Assembly: GCA_046484125.1 (NCBI GenBank)
Contig: JAWOBX010000068.1
Coordinates: 1 to 24,306, forward strand
Direction of reading: 5' to 3'
Length of the DNA stretch: 24,306 nt
Source: JBGLNL01 sp046484125
Lineage (GTDB): Bacteria; Chloroflexota; Dehalococcoidia; SZUA-161; SpSt-899
The notes beneath the pieces are model-generated. The model worked only from the letters and a program-made list of their open reading frames with translations. It had not been told where the DNA came from and did no database searches. A program made the position numbers and the translations under genes. Shown here piece by piece: positions 1 to 7,184 of this stretch (position 1 is the first letter of the stretch; each line of letters begins with the position of its first letter).

Positions 1-158
1 TTAACGTGGTCGATGCTGATACCCTTCGGGACGCCCAATTGCATCCGGAGAACTATCAGGACCTGGTGGTTCGGGTAGTCGGATACAGCGCCTTTTTCGT
101 TGAACTGGAGAAATCGGTCCAGGACGATATTATTAGCCGTACAGAACACGCCGTGTAA
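1..158 (+). CDS. Glycyl radical enzyme, C-terminal fragment (5' part outside window)
   Basis: Only the last 51 codons are present, read from base 3 to the TAA at 156-158. They contain the glycyl-radical loop RVVGYSAFF, which matches the family signature RVxGY. The radical glycine would be encoded by GGA at 81-83. The tail after it (FVELEKSVQDDIISRTEH) is typical of pyruvate formate-lyase-like enzymes that act as lyases, dehydratases or decarboxylases on small organic substrates under anoxic conditions. An activating enzyme follows 158 bp downstream, as expected for this pair. The conserved cysteine and the substrate-binding residues lie outside the window, so the substrate cannot be named. 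Family assignment is secure and subtype is unknown. Confidence 0.9.
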   Translation, partial: NVVDADTLRDAQLHPENYQDLVVRVVGYSAFFVELEKSVQDDIISRTEHAV

Positions 159-316
159 TTTTTCTGAGAAGTCAATCGGCAGAGGTCAGTAGCCAGAACG
201 CTTATGGACATTACTCATCTGGAGAGAAAGGGATTAAAACTCTTGATTACGCACATCGGATCCCCCTCCTCCCAACGATCTCAATCCGGTGAAAGGCAAA
301 TATTGAAAAACGAATC

Positions 317-1252
317 ATGACAGGGCGATTAACTGGCCGTATTTTTAACATCCAGCGGTATTCCCTGCATGACGGTTCAGGGATCAGGACTCTTGTTTTC
401 TTCAAAGGATGTCCGTTGAAATGCCTTTGGTGTTCCAATCCCGAATCTCAAAAAGCCGTACCCGAACTCGGATTCATCGACGCCCGCTGCCCCGGAGCCG
501 AAACGTGCGGCGCCCCATGCGTGCAGGCTTGCCCCCTTGACGCGATTCAACTGAATCCTCAGAACAAACCCGCCATCGATAGGGAATCTTGCGATGCGTG
601 CGGAAAGTGCGCCCAGGTATGTCCGAGGGATGCGCTGAAGGTGGTGGGACATGAGATGAGTGTGGACGAGGTCATGGCCGAAGTAGAAAAGGACCGGCCG
701 TTTTACCGGCGGTCCGGTGGCGGCCTCACCCTGGGAGGTGGTGAACCGCTCTCGCAATACAAATTCGCAAAAGCGCTCCTCGAGGCAGCCGAGGCAGAAT
801 ACCTGCACACCGCCATCGAAACCAGCGGACATGCTTCATGGGAACAATTTGAATCCATCCTCAAACACGTTGACCTTCTGCAAATAGACCTCAAACACTT
901 CGACCCCCGCAAGCATAAAGAACTGACCGGGCAATCGAACGAACTAATAACGGAAAACCTCAAGAAAGTCCTTTCCGTTAAAGAACCCCGGGATGTCATC
1001 GTCAGGATTCCGGTAATTCCCGGCTGCAATGACAGCCTCGAAAACATCGAAGGCTCCGCCAGATTTATTTCGGAACTGGGCTTCAACCAGACGGAACTGA
1101 TCCCCTATCACAAAATGGGCACCTCGAAGTACGCTCAATACGGGATGCAATACCCGCTTGATGGACTGGAACCCCCGATCCCGGCAGATATCGAGAGGCT
1201 TGAAACCATTCTCGATGATTATGGATTACAACAGATGAGGGGTATCATCTGA
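317..1252 (+). CDS. Glycyl radical enzyme activating protein (radical SAM)
   Basis: This 311-residue protein should cleave S-adenosylmethionine with a [4Fe-4S] cluster to install the glycyl radical on the enzyme encoded just upstream. The radical SAM cysteines are C32, C36 and C39 (CPLKCLWC). A ferredoxin-like insert follows with two more four-cysteine sets, C58/C64/C68/C72 and C92/C95/C98/C102. This marks the larger activase subclass (like those of glycerol or propanediol dehydratase and arylacetate decarboxylases) rather than the short PflA type. The SAM-binding motif LGGGEP is near residue 139. The length is usual for this subclass. The ATG at 317 is used because the conserved N-terminus (GRIFNIQRYSLHDG) begins directly after it. 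No strong ribosome binding site is visible. It is probably cotranscribed with the upstream gene. Confidence 0.93.
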   Translation: MTGRLTGRIFNIQRYSLHDGSGIRTLVFFKGCPLKCLWCSNPESQKAVPELGFIDARCPGAETCGAPCVQACPLDAIQLNPQNKPAIDRESCDACGKCAQVCPRDALKVVGHEMSVDEVMAEVEKDRPFYRRSGGGLTLGGGEPLSQYKFAKALLEAAEAEYLHTAIETSGHASWEQFESILKHVDLLQIDLKHFDPRKHKELTGQSNELITENLKKVLSVKEPRDVIVRIPVIPGCNDSLENIEGSARFISELGFNQTELIPYHKMGTSKYAQYGMQYPLDGLEPPIPADIERLETILDDYGLQQMRGII

Positions 1253-1387
1253 TACATAGAAAGCCAATATACTGATTAACCCCTTTTGGTTTACCTATTT
1301 TTCAGAGGCCCCGAAGAAATATCAAAAACCTCTCATTGGGGAGTTCAGGGGGCATGTTTAACGCATGGCCAAATGAGGAGGACTCGC

Positions 1388-2317
1388 ATGCACGCGGTGT
1401 ATTTCGATGATGGAAAAGTAGCGCTGCGCGAAATCGAAGAGCCCGTCGATGAAGGGAGAAGGGTGCATGTTCGCTCCATCGGCATTTGCGGCTCCGATCT
1501 GCATATGCTTGAAATGAAATTCCCGACCGCTTACGTGGCTGGCCACGAGATTGCCGGCGTGCTAGATGACGGAACACCGGTGGTAGTCGAACCGGTTGTC
1601 CCCTGCGGAGAATGCGAATTCTGTAAGGTTGGAAAGTATAATTTGTGTCCGGACGCAATGATTCTCGGTATTGCCCGAAACGGAGGCATGGCGGATGAAG
1701 TTATTGTTCCTGAAAGGTGTCTCGTGCATCTTCCATCAAACGTCCACGTGATGGATGCCTGCCTTGCTGAGCCATTGGCTGTAGCGGTGCATGGAATACA
1801 CTTGGCTGGGGTAAAGGGGAATCAGCGGGTAGCTGTCATAGGCGGCGGCACGATTGGACTTTGTGCTGTCGCAGTTGCCAGTGCCAACGGCGCAGAGGTG
1901 GGGCTATCTGCGCTATACGATCACCAAACAGCGATTGGCCGCCGTTTTGGAGCGGGGAATATTGAAGGGCAATACGGCCTGGTAGTCGATTGTGCCGGAA
2001 CAGATCAGGCCATCAATCAGGCTATAAGGATTTGCCAGCCGGGCGGAACCGTTTTAATACTCGGCACATACTGGGAATCGATGGCAACCCCCCAGCTTTT
2101 GGCTATGATGAAAGAGATCACGATCGTCAATTCGTATATGTACGCCGAGAGCAACGCCGGGCGCGATTTTGATATTGCGGCGGCGCTGCTTTCCAGAAAT
2201 CCTGGTATGGCCGGTTCGCTGATCACCCACCGGTTTCCATTGAGTGAGGTGGAACAGGCATTTTCTACGGCACGTGACCGAAAATGGGGTGCCATCAAAG
2301 TGGTATTGGAACCTTAG
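1388..2317 (+). CDS. Zinc-dependent medium-chain alcohol dehydrogenase
   Basis: The product is a 309-residue MDR-family NAD(P)-dependent dehydrogenase of the threonine/sorbitol dehydrogenase type. Catalytic zinc ligands are visible as C34 (ICGSDLH) and H53-E54 (GHE). The structural zinc lobe is present with C73, C76, C79 and C87. The Rossmann motif is VIGGGTIG near residue 148. The start is ATG 1388 because AGGAGG at 1376-1381 sits 6 nt upstream. An in-frame TTG at 1286 would add 34 unrelated residues. The protein is shorter than the usual 340 or so residues, mainly because the segment between the nucleotide-binding beta-alpha-beta unit and the VVDCAG strand is short. Its position after a glycyl radical enzyme and activase suggests it acts on the alcohol or carbonyl substrate or product of that pathway. 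That link is inference. Confidence 0.88.
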   Translation: MHAVYFDDGKVALREIEEPVDEGRRVHVRSIGICGSDLHMLEMKFPTAYVAGHEIAGVLDDGTPVVVEPVVPCGECEFCKVGKYNLCPDAMILGIARNGGMADEVIVPERCLVHLPSNVHVMDACLAEPLAVAVHGIHLAGVKGNQRVAVIGGGTIGLCAVAVASANGAEVGLSALYDHQTAIGRRFGAGNIEGQYGLVVDCAGTDQAINQAIRICQPGGTVLILGTYWESMATPQLLAMMKEITIVNSYMYAESNAGRDFDIAAALLSRNPGMAGSLITHRFPLSEVEQAFSTARDRKWGAIKVVLEP

Positions 2318-2380
2318 ATCATTGAATATGGGGATATTACAAGCAAAAGCGATATAAGGCCATAAGGAGGTATCAACACC

Positions 2381-4393
2381 ATGAAAACTGCTTCGATAGT
2401 GCTCATTCTGGCAATCTTATCGACGATCTTACTGCTTTTGATGGCCTGCGACGGCGATGGCGCGACTTCCCCTTCCCCGAAACCTTCACAAACAAAAACC
2501 GCCGAGCCAACCCTGTCCCCCGAACCCGAACCTGAAAAACTGGTAACATATACCGAGAACCGGGAACCATGCGATTGCCGCAGTGAGAACAAGAATCTCT
2601 ACTGGGGAGAGTTGCATGCCCATACCACACTCTCCTATGATGCATATGTCTGGGGCACCATGACCACTCCCGAACAGGCATATGAATTCGCAAAGGGTGG
2701 TACTATTGCATTAACCGCACCCGGTACTGACCGGGTACGGCAGGTCAGCCTTTCCCGGCCACTCGATTTCGCGGCTCTGACTGATCACCAGGAGTACCTC
2801 GCCGAGACATATCTTTGCACCGATGAAGATTCGGGCGCATATAACAGCCAGCTCTGCCAGCAGTTTCGGGAAGGCGGAGGGAAGGCTCTGATGCCGTTTT
2901 CTTTAAATCTCCGGAATGTTCCCCCTTCTCATATTGAGGAGATATGTCAGTCACCAGGTGTTGATTGCCGGGAAATCAGCAAAGACATCTGGGAGGCCAT
3001 TGTGCAAAACGCCGAGGATGCTTATGATAGGACTTCGGATTGTTCCTTTACAGCATTCCCGGCATACGAGTTCACCTTAAGCCCGCACCTGAGCAACAAA
3101 CACCGCAACATCATTTTCCGCAATGCCGAAATTCCCGAGCTGCCGCCTTCTTCATTCGAGCAGAGCGATGAACAAGGTTTCTGGGCTGAACTTGCCGGCA
3201 CCTGTCTGGATAAGGAAAACGATTGCGATTTCATCGCCATTCCTCACAATTCCAACTGGAGTAACGGCAACATGTTCATGCTGGATTACCCGGAAGGCCT
3301 GAGCCTCGAAGATCAAAGGGAGATGGCTGCCTTTCGCGCACGGATGGAACCGCTGGTTGAGATCGCCCAGCATAAGGGAAGTATGGAGTGCCGGAACGGC
3401 TTCGAAGGAATCCCTGATGACCCCTTATGTGATTATGAGAAATTAAGGGCCGAAGATGCGGAGGAATGCATCGAGCCGGGTAAAGGAGGAATGGCTGGCG
3501 CCGGCTGTATCTCACGCTACGACTACATTAGGAATGTATTGAAGCTGGGGCTTTCAGAATGGCTCCGGCTGGGAGTGAATCCCTACAAACTCGGAATCAT
3601 TGGGGGCACAGACACTCATAACGGGACTCCGGGCAAGACCGAGGAATATGATTACCCCGGTCACTGGGGGTCAAATGATAATACACCTGAAAAGCGCTTG
3701 ACCTACAACCCCCCTCTGCCCAGCATGTCACTCTATAATCCCGGCGCATTGACCGCTATCTGGGCCGTTGAGAACAGCCGGGACGCTTTGTTCGAATCCC
3801 TCCGTAACCGGGAAACCTACGCTACCACAGGGCCACGCATTTCCGTGCGTTTCTTTGGCGGATGGGATTTTCCTGCCGGTCTTTGCGAGGCTGACGACTT
3901 CGTATCGGTCGCATATGATAAGGGGATTCCCATGGGAGGAGATCTGCCCGTCAAACCGGAGAGTGCCACCGCACCGACATTTGCTGTTGTAGCGGAAAAA
4001 GACCCGGGGGTGAAAGGCCATCCAGGAAACGATTTGCAGCAGATTCAGATCATTAAGGGGTGGATTGATCAAGAAGGTAACGAGAGAGAGAGGATCTTCA
4101 CTGTAGCAGGGGATCCCGATAACGAGGCAACTGTGGACCCGGAAACTTGCGAGCCCATCGGTGAAGGATGGGAGCGTCTGTGTGCGGTATGGCCTGACCC
4201 GGAGTTCGATCCATCACTTCCCGCTTTCTACTACGTACGGGTTGTTGAGAATCCCAGCTGCAGGTGGACCCAGTATGACTGCAACAAGTTCTCTGAAGAT
4301 GATATGCCGGAAGTCTGCACTAACCCTGCGGTCAAGAAGGTTGTCCAGCAGAGGGCCATTACCTCTCCAATATGGTACGAGCCGGCAAAGTAA
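2381..4393 (+). CDS. DUF3604 family lipoprotein with PHP-like metal site
   Basis: This 670-residue secreted protein begins with a hydrophobic signal segment ending in LMAC, so Cys23 is the likely lipidation site. A Pro/Ser/Thr/Glu-rich linker follows to about residue 58. The rest matches DUF3604. It shows the HxH motif in YWGELHAHTTLS (H79, H81), a LTDHQEY motif near residue 130, an IPHN motif, a QHKGSME motif, and GGTDTHNG near residue 410. These resemble the metal-binding histidines and aspartates of the PHP phosphoesterase/amidohydrolase superfamily. The substrate is unknown. AGGAGG at 2365-2370 precedes the ATG by 10 nt. Several cysteine pairs after residue 60 would fit an extracytoplasmic, possibly disulfide-containing protein. 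The gene lies 63 bp after the dehydrogenase on the same strand and may belong to the same operon. Confidence 0.87.
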   Translation: MKTASIVLILAILSTILLLLMACDGDGATSPSPKPSQTKTAEPTLSPEPEPEKLVTYTENREPCDCRSENKNLYWGELHAHTTLSYDAYVWGTMTTPEQAYEFAKGGTIALTAPGTDRVRQVSLSRPLDFAALTDHQEYLAETYLCTDEDSGAYNSQLCQQFREGGGKALMPFSLNLRNVPPSHIEEICQSPGVDCREISKDIWEAIVQNAEDAYDRTSDCSFTAFPAYEFTLSPHLSNKHRNIIFRNAEIPELPPSSFEQSDEQGFWAELAGTCLDKENDCDFIAIPHNSNWSNGNMFMLDYPEGLSLEDQREMAAFRARMEPLVEIAQHKGSMECRNGFEGIPDDPLCDYEKLRAEDAEECIEPGKGGMAGAGCISRYDYIRNVLKLGLSEWLRLGVNPYKLGIIGGTDTHNGTPGKTEEYDYPGHWGSNDNTPEKRLTYNPPLPSMSLYNPGALTAIWAVENSRDALFESLRNRETYATTGPRISVRFFGGWDFPAGLCEADDFVSVAYDKGIPMGGDLPVKPESATAPTFAVVAEKDPGVKGHPGNDLQQIQIIKGWIDQEGNERERIFTVAGDPDNEATVDPETCEPIGEGWERLCAVWPDPEFDPSLPAFYYVRVVENPSCRWTQYDCNKFSEDDMPEVCTNPAVKKVVQQRAITSPIWYEPAK

Positions 4394-4436
4394 ACGATTA
4401 CGTGACTGACCAGGGGCACCAGAAAACGGCCCTCGA

Positions 4437-5093
4437 TCAAGTAACAAAGCCGCACATATCCGCGAGGCAGCATTCGCGGCAAGCCGGGCGCCTTCTGCAA
4501 TAATCCTTGCCGTGGCGCACGAAAAGGGCGTGATATTCATTGAACATTCCTTCATCAGGGGGCAGATTTTCCATGAATACGGCCTGTAACGCCCTGTAGC
4601 TGCCTGTATTCGGATTCAAGCCCAGTCTGTCCATGATCCGGTGCGTATAAGCATCGACGACGAAGGTCGGCTTCCGGGCGGCATAAAGAATGATCGAGTC
4701 CGCGGTCTCCTGACCGATGCCGTAGATAGAAAGAAGCTCCTCCCTCAACCCACTGATGTCAGAGGCAAACATCCTCTCCAGGGAATCGGCGTGCACAGTC
4801 CCGAGGTGTTCCACAAATGCCTTGAGCTTCCTCGACTTTACGTTGAAATATCCTGAGGGCCGTATCAGTCCGGCAAGTTCATCGGTCGGGATCAGGCGCA
4901 GGGCTGAAGGGCTCAGAGCCCCTGCTTCTTTCAGATTCCCGATGGCCTTCTCGACATTGGACCATGCGGTGGACTGGGTAAGGATAGCCCCGACGATCAC
5001 CTCAAAAGGGTCATCGGCCGGCCACCAGTTTTGGGGACCATACTTATCCCTGAGGCGCTGGTAAATATGACCCAGATGTTCTTCTACGGACAT
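4437..5093 (-). CDS. HhH-GPD DNA glycosylase, MagIII/endonuclease III-related
   Basis: The 218-residue protein is a helix-hairpin-helix DNA glycosylase for base excision repair. The hairpin is GIGQETADSI (residues 125-134) and the catalytic aspartate is D147 in FVVDAYTHR. The lysine that gives classical Nth its lyase activity is replaced by Glu129. This is the pattern of MagIII-type 3-methyladenine glycosylases, and the WWP...FE..VGAILTQ and RPSGYFN segments also fit that branch. It ends in an iron-sulfur ligand set, C199-x5-C205-x2-C208-x5-C214. A monofunctional glycosylase is therefore more likely than a nicking enzyme. Substrate assignment is inference from the family. Its ATG follows the TAG of the upstream trmO-like gene by one base, so translation is probably coupled. 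It converges with the DUF3604 gene. Confidence 0.87.
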   Translation of the reverse strand: MSVEEHLGHIYQRLRDKYGPQNWWPADDPFEVIVGAILTQSTAWSNVEKAIGNLKEAGALSPSALRLIPTDELAGLIRPSGYFNVKSRKLKAFVEHLGTVHADSLERMFASDISGLREELLSIYGIGQETADSIILYAARKPTFVVDAYTHRIMDRLGLNPNTGSYRALQAVFMENLPPDEGMFNEYHALFVRHGKDYCRRRPACRECCLADMCGFVT

Positions 5094-5094
5094 A

Positions 5095-5547
5095 CTAAGT
5101 GTAACTGAGCCGCGATACCCACTCGGGATAGCGTGCCTGAGGAATCATGTCTCTGGGAAGATACGGCTTTATATCAATTAACGGTGTACCGTCAATGGCA
5201 TCGAGCCCGCGTACCTTTAAGGAATTCCCGTTTCGCTCCAGCAACTCCACAACCGTCAGCCCGACGTTGTTCGGCCTGTGAGGCGCACGTGTAGCAAACA
5301 GTCCAGTGAGCGGCATGTCGCTTCTCCCCTGTGGATGGACTTTGGGTGAGTAGGGTCGGGTAGATTTATGCATCCAGAAAATCACGATGATATGGGTGAA
5401 GCCCTCCAGTCCGTCCAGCAAGTCCACGAGGGTACTGTCTATAATCAGCTCGGACTCGATTTCACTCCAGCCATGGCGCATCATCTGCCCTACACCGTTT
5501 TGAACTCTGCCTATTTTCCTCAGGGTTATCTCAGAATACTTTTCCAT
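5095..5547 (-). CDS. trmO: TrmO/TsaA-family tRNA methyltransferase
   Basis: This 150-residue protein belongs to the TsaA/TrmO (UPF0066) family. Characterised members use S-adenosylmethionine to N6-methylate the t6A37 base of certain threonine tRNAs. The family core is present: RAPHRPNNVGLTVVELL near residues 87-103 and GLDAIDGTPLIDIKPY near 114-129. The N-terminal ITLRKIGRVQN strand is also typical. It is the short form of the family without the C-terminal extension found in E. coli TrmO. It lies directly upstream of the DNA glycosylase on the - strand with a one-base gap. The ATG at 5545-5547 starts a good family N-terminus, though I see no strong Shine-Dalgarno sequence. Some family members have other proposed roles, so the tRNA substrate is by homology only. 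Confidence 0.85.
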   Translation of the reverse strand: MEKYSEITLRKIGRVQNGVGQMMRHGWSEIESELIIDSTLVDLLDGLEGFTHIIVIFWMHKSTRPYSPKVHPQGRSDMPLTGLFATRAPHRPNNVGLTVVELLERNGNSLKVRGLDAIDGTPLIDIKPYLPRDMIPQARYPEWVSRLSYT

Positions 5548-5594
5548 GTACCAGTACCAGTTTAGCGCAAATTCGCAGCATTTATGTTAAACTC

Positions 5595-5711
5595 GCGCTG
5601 CACCCAGACCCCCCGGGGAAAGGAATCTGTTCCCATGTAGTGGCCTGAAGAGGCCGCCGGTTGGGAACCATTACCCTCGGGTGGGGGGAATTGACATGAT
5701 ATGGTGAGCAC
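5595..5711. other. Rod-like nested inverted repeat, candidate structured RNA
   Basis: The gene-free stretch 5548-5894 contains nested complementary segments. From the apex outward they are GGCCT 5642-5646 with AGGCC 5651-5655, GTTCCCA 5629-5635 with TGGGAAC 5662-5668, CCCCCC 5609-5614 with GGGGGG 5683-5688, and CACC 5601-5604 with GGTG 5703-5706. An imperfect extension of about five positions follows the last pair. Together they form one long stem with internal loops, about 117 nt in all. Either strand could carry it, and on the - strand it would lie upstream of trmO. I find no SRP, 6S, RNase P, tmRNA or T-box consensus. In the rest of the gap (5712-5894) I see nothing recognisable. Confidence 0.45.
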
Positions 5712-5894
5712 TAGTGGACTCTCTCTAACGCTTCTATATAAGTGTTCCGCAATGCTATTTTCACCCATTGCTTCACTTGAAAAGCTGATTACTCCGGTAA
5801 CGCACTCGGGGTTGCGGGTGCGTGGCGGGGATGAGGCTGAGTATTCGCGTACAGTTAATATCAGCGAAGGTCTGGTTATTTACGGGACTTTTCA

Positions 5895-6911
5895 CTAGAT
5901 CTCCCTGCCTACCGCCTCAGCTATAGGTTTGAGTTCCGCCATCAATTTCTCGAAGTTTTTAAAAGTCAGGGATTGCAGGCCATCCACAAGAGCTTCCTCG
6001 GGTTTTGGATGAACTTCGATCAGCAGGCCGTCCGCACCTGACGCTACGGCTGCCTTGGCCAGGCTGGGAACATATTCGTAGTGCCCGGCGGCATGACTCG
6101 GATCCACTATTATGGGTAAATGGCTGAACCGCTTTATAACCGAGATTGAAGAGATATCCATGGCAAACCGGGTGCTATCCTCGAAGGTTCTTATACCACG
6201 CTCACACAGGATGACCTTTGTGTTACCCTCCGCCATCAGGTAATCGGCAGCGGTAAGCCATTCCATGACGGTGGCGGAGAGCCCCCGCTTGAGCAAAACC
6301 GGCTGTCGTACTTTTGCCAGCTCTTTTAAAAGTGAGAAGTTCTGCATATTACGGGCACCCACCTGGAGGATGTCGACGTTCTTTGCCAGCAGATCGATGT
6401 GCTCGACATCCACCACTTCGGATATTACCAGTATATCGAATTCCTCCTTCACCTTGGCCAGCAGCTTTACCCCTTCTTCCTCAAGGCCCTGGAAGGCGAA
6501 CGGGGATGTTCTGGGCTTGAAGGCCCCTCCCCTGATCACCGCGCCCCCGATTCTCTTGACCGCCCTGGCTGTATCTTTTAACTGCTTCTCACTCTCGACG
6601 GCGCATGGGCCGGCCATTATCACCAGCTTTCTACCCCCGATTTCCACCCCTTTTATCTTAAATCTGGTGGCGCGAGGATTAAACTCCCGCGAAGCCAGCT
6701 TATAGGGCTTCATCACCCTGGTGACACTTTCCACTCCCGGCAACACGGCGAATGCGTCCGTCGGGGCTTTCCCCGTATCAGTGCCCAGGATCGCTACCAC
6801 GGTCTTATCGGTGCCTACATTCAGTTGGACGTTGAATCCGAAGGAGTAGGCCCTCTGCACCACCTGGTCGACCTGCTCCTGTGAAGCCCCTTTCTTCATC
6901 TCCACTATCAT
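5895..6911 (-). CDS. aroF: 3-deoxy-7-phosphoheptulonate synthase
   Basis: This enzyme catalyses the first step of the shikimate pathway, condensing phosphoenolpyruvate with erythrose 4-phosphate. The 338-residue protein has an N-terminal ferredoxin-like regulatory domain (about residues 1-70) followed by the TIM barrel, the architecture and length of the Thermotoga type I-beta enzyme. Barrel motifs seen include MAGPCAVES, GGAFKPRTSPFAFQG, VGARNMQNF, LLKRGLSATVMEWL, VDPSHAAGH and the metal-binding IEVHP. The N-terminal domain suggests feedback control by an aromatic amino acid, by analogy. GGAGG at 6922-6926 (complement) precedes the ATG by 10 nt. The gene is transcribed away from dnaA from its own promoter, with no neighbouring aromatic biosynthesis genes in the window. 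Confidence 0.95.
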   Translation of the reverse strand: MIVEMKKGASQEQVDQVVQRAYSFGFNVQLNVGTDKTVVAILGTDTGKAPTDAFAVLPGVESVTRVMKPYKLASREFNPRATRFKIKGVEIGGRKLVIMAGPCAVESEKQLKDTARAVKRIGGAVIRGGAFKPRTSPFAFQGLEEEGVKLLAKVKEEFDILVISEVVDVEHIDLLAKNVDILQVGARNMQNFSLLKELAKVRQPVLLKRGLSATVMEWLTAADYLMAEGNTKVILCERGIRTFEDSTRFAMDISSISVIKRFSHLPIIVDPSHAAGHYEYVPSLAKAAVASGADGLLIEVHPKPEEALVDGLQSLTFKNFEKLMAELKPIAEAVGREI

Positions 6912-6951
6912 CTCGTCTCATCCTCCAGAACAAATGCGGTCACGCTTCCTG

Positions 6952-6980
6952 ATTGTAGCAACAACCGTCAGGCAAAACAA
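6952..6980 (-). promoter_or_regulatory. Probable aroF promoter
   Basis: On the - strand TTGTTT (6975-6980) and TACAAT (6952-6957) are separated by 17 nt. The -10 element matches the vegetative consensus at five of six positions and the -35 is weaker. Transcription would begin near 6945, about 34 nt before the aroF ATG. Confidence 0.5.
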
Positions 6981-7069
6981 CAGTGCGTCCGATTGCTTTC
7001 CCTGACATGAATATACATGACATAAAGATTTGCCCCTCAATTATTTATTTTTTAAAGCAGGCGGCCCCC

Positions 7070-7098
7070 TTGACCCCAGCGTGCTGCCATGCTATCCT
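7070..7098 (+). promoter_or_regulatory. Probable dnaA promoter
   Basis: TTGACC (7070-7075) and TATCCT (7093-7098) are separated by exactly 17 nt and fit a sigma-70-type promoter. The start site would fall near 7105, giving a leader of about 80 nt. This rules against translation from an in-frame ATG at 7089, which lies inside the promoter. Confidence 0.6.
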
Positions 7099-7184
7099 CT
7101 CAATATCCTGAAACCTCGCCTCACTCATTGTACCTCATTTGTTGTTACTGGAAGAGCGCTACTAAGGAGTCGTCACTTAGAATT

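Noticed and set aside
1262..1387. GGTTTACCTA shared with the 3' ends of the tandem repeats
   Set aside because: Only ten bases match and the palindromic core of the repeat is absent, so chance is sufficient.
5562..5768. A 68-codon - strand frame upstream of trmO
   Set aside because: It coincides with the rod-like inverted repeat, has low-complexity composition and no plausible ribosome site.
7003..7023. Imperfect CATG-AATATA-CATG repeat between the aroF and dnaA promoters
   Set aside because: It could be an operator, but it is short and imperfect and there is no second instance to support it.
7089..7184. A longer DnaA starting at 7089
   Set aside because: The start overlaps the proposed promoter, and the DnaA N-terminus begins at 7185.
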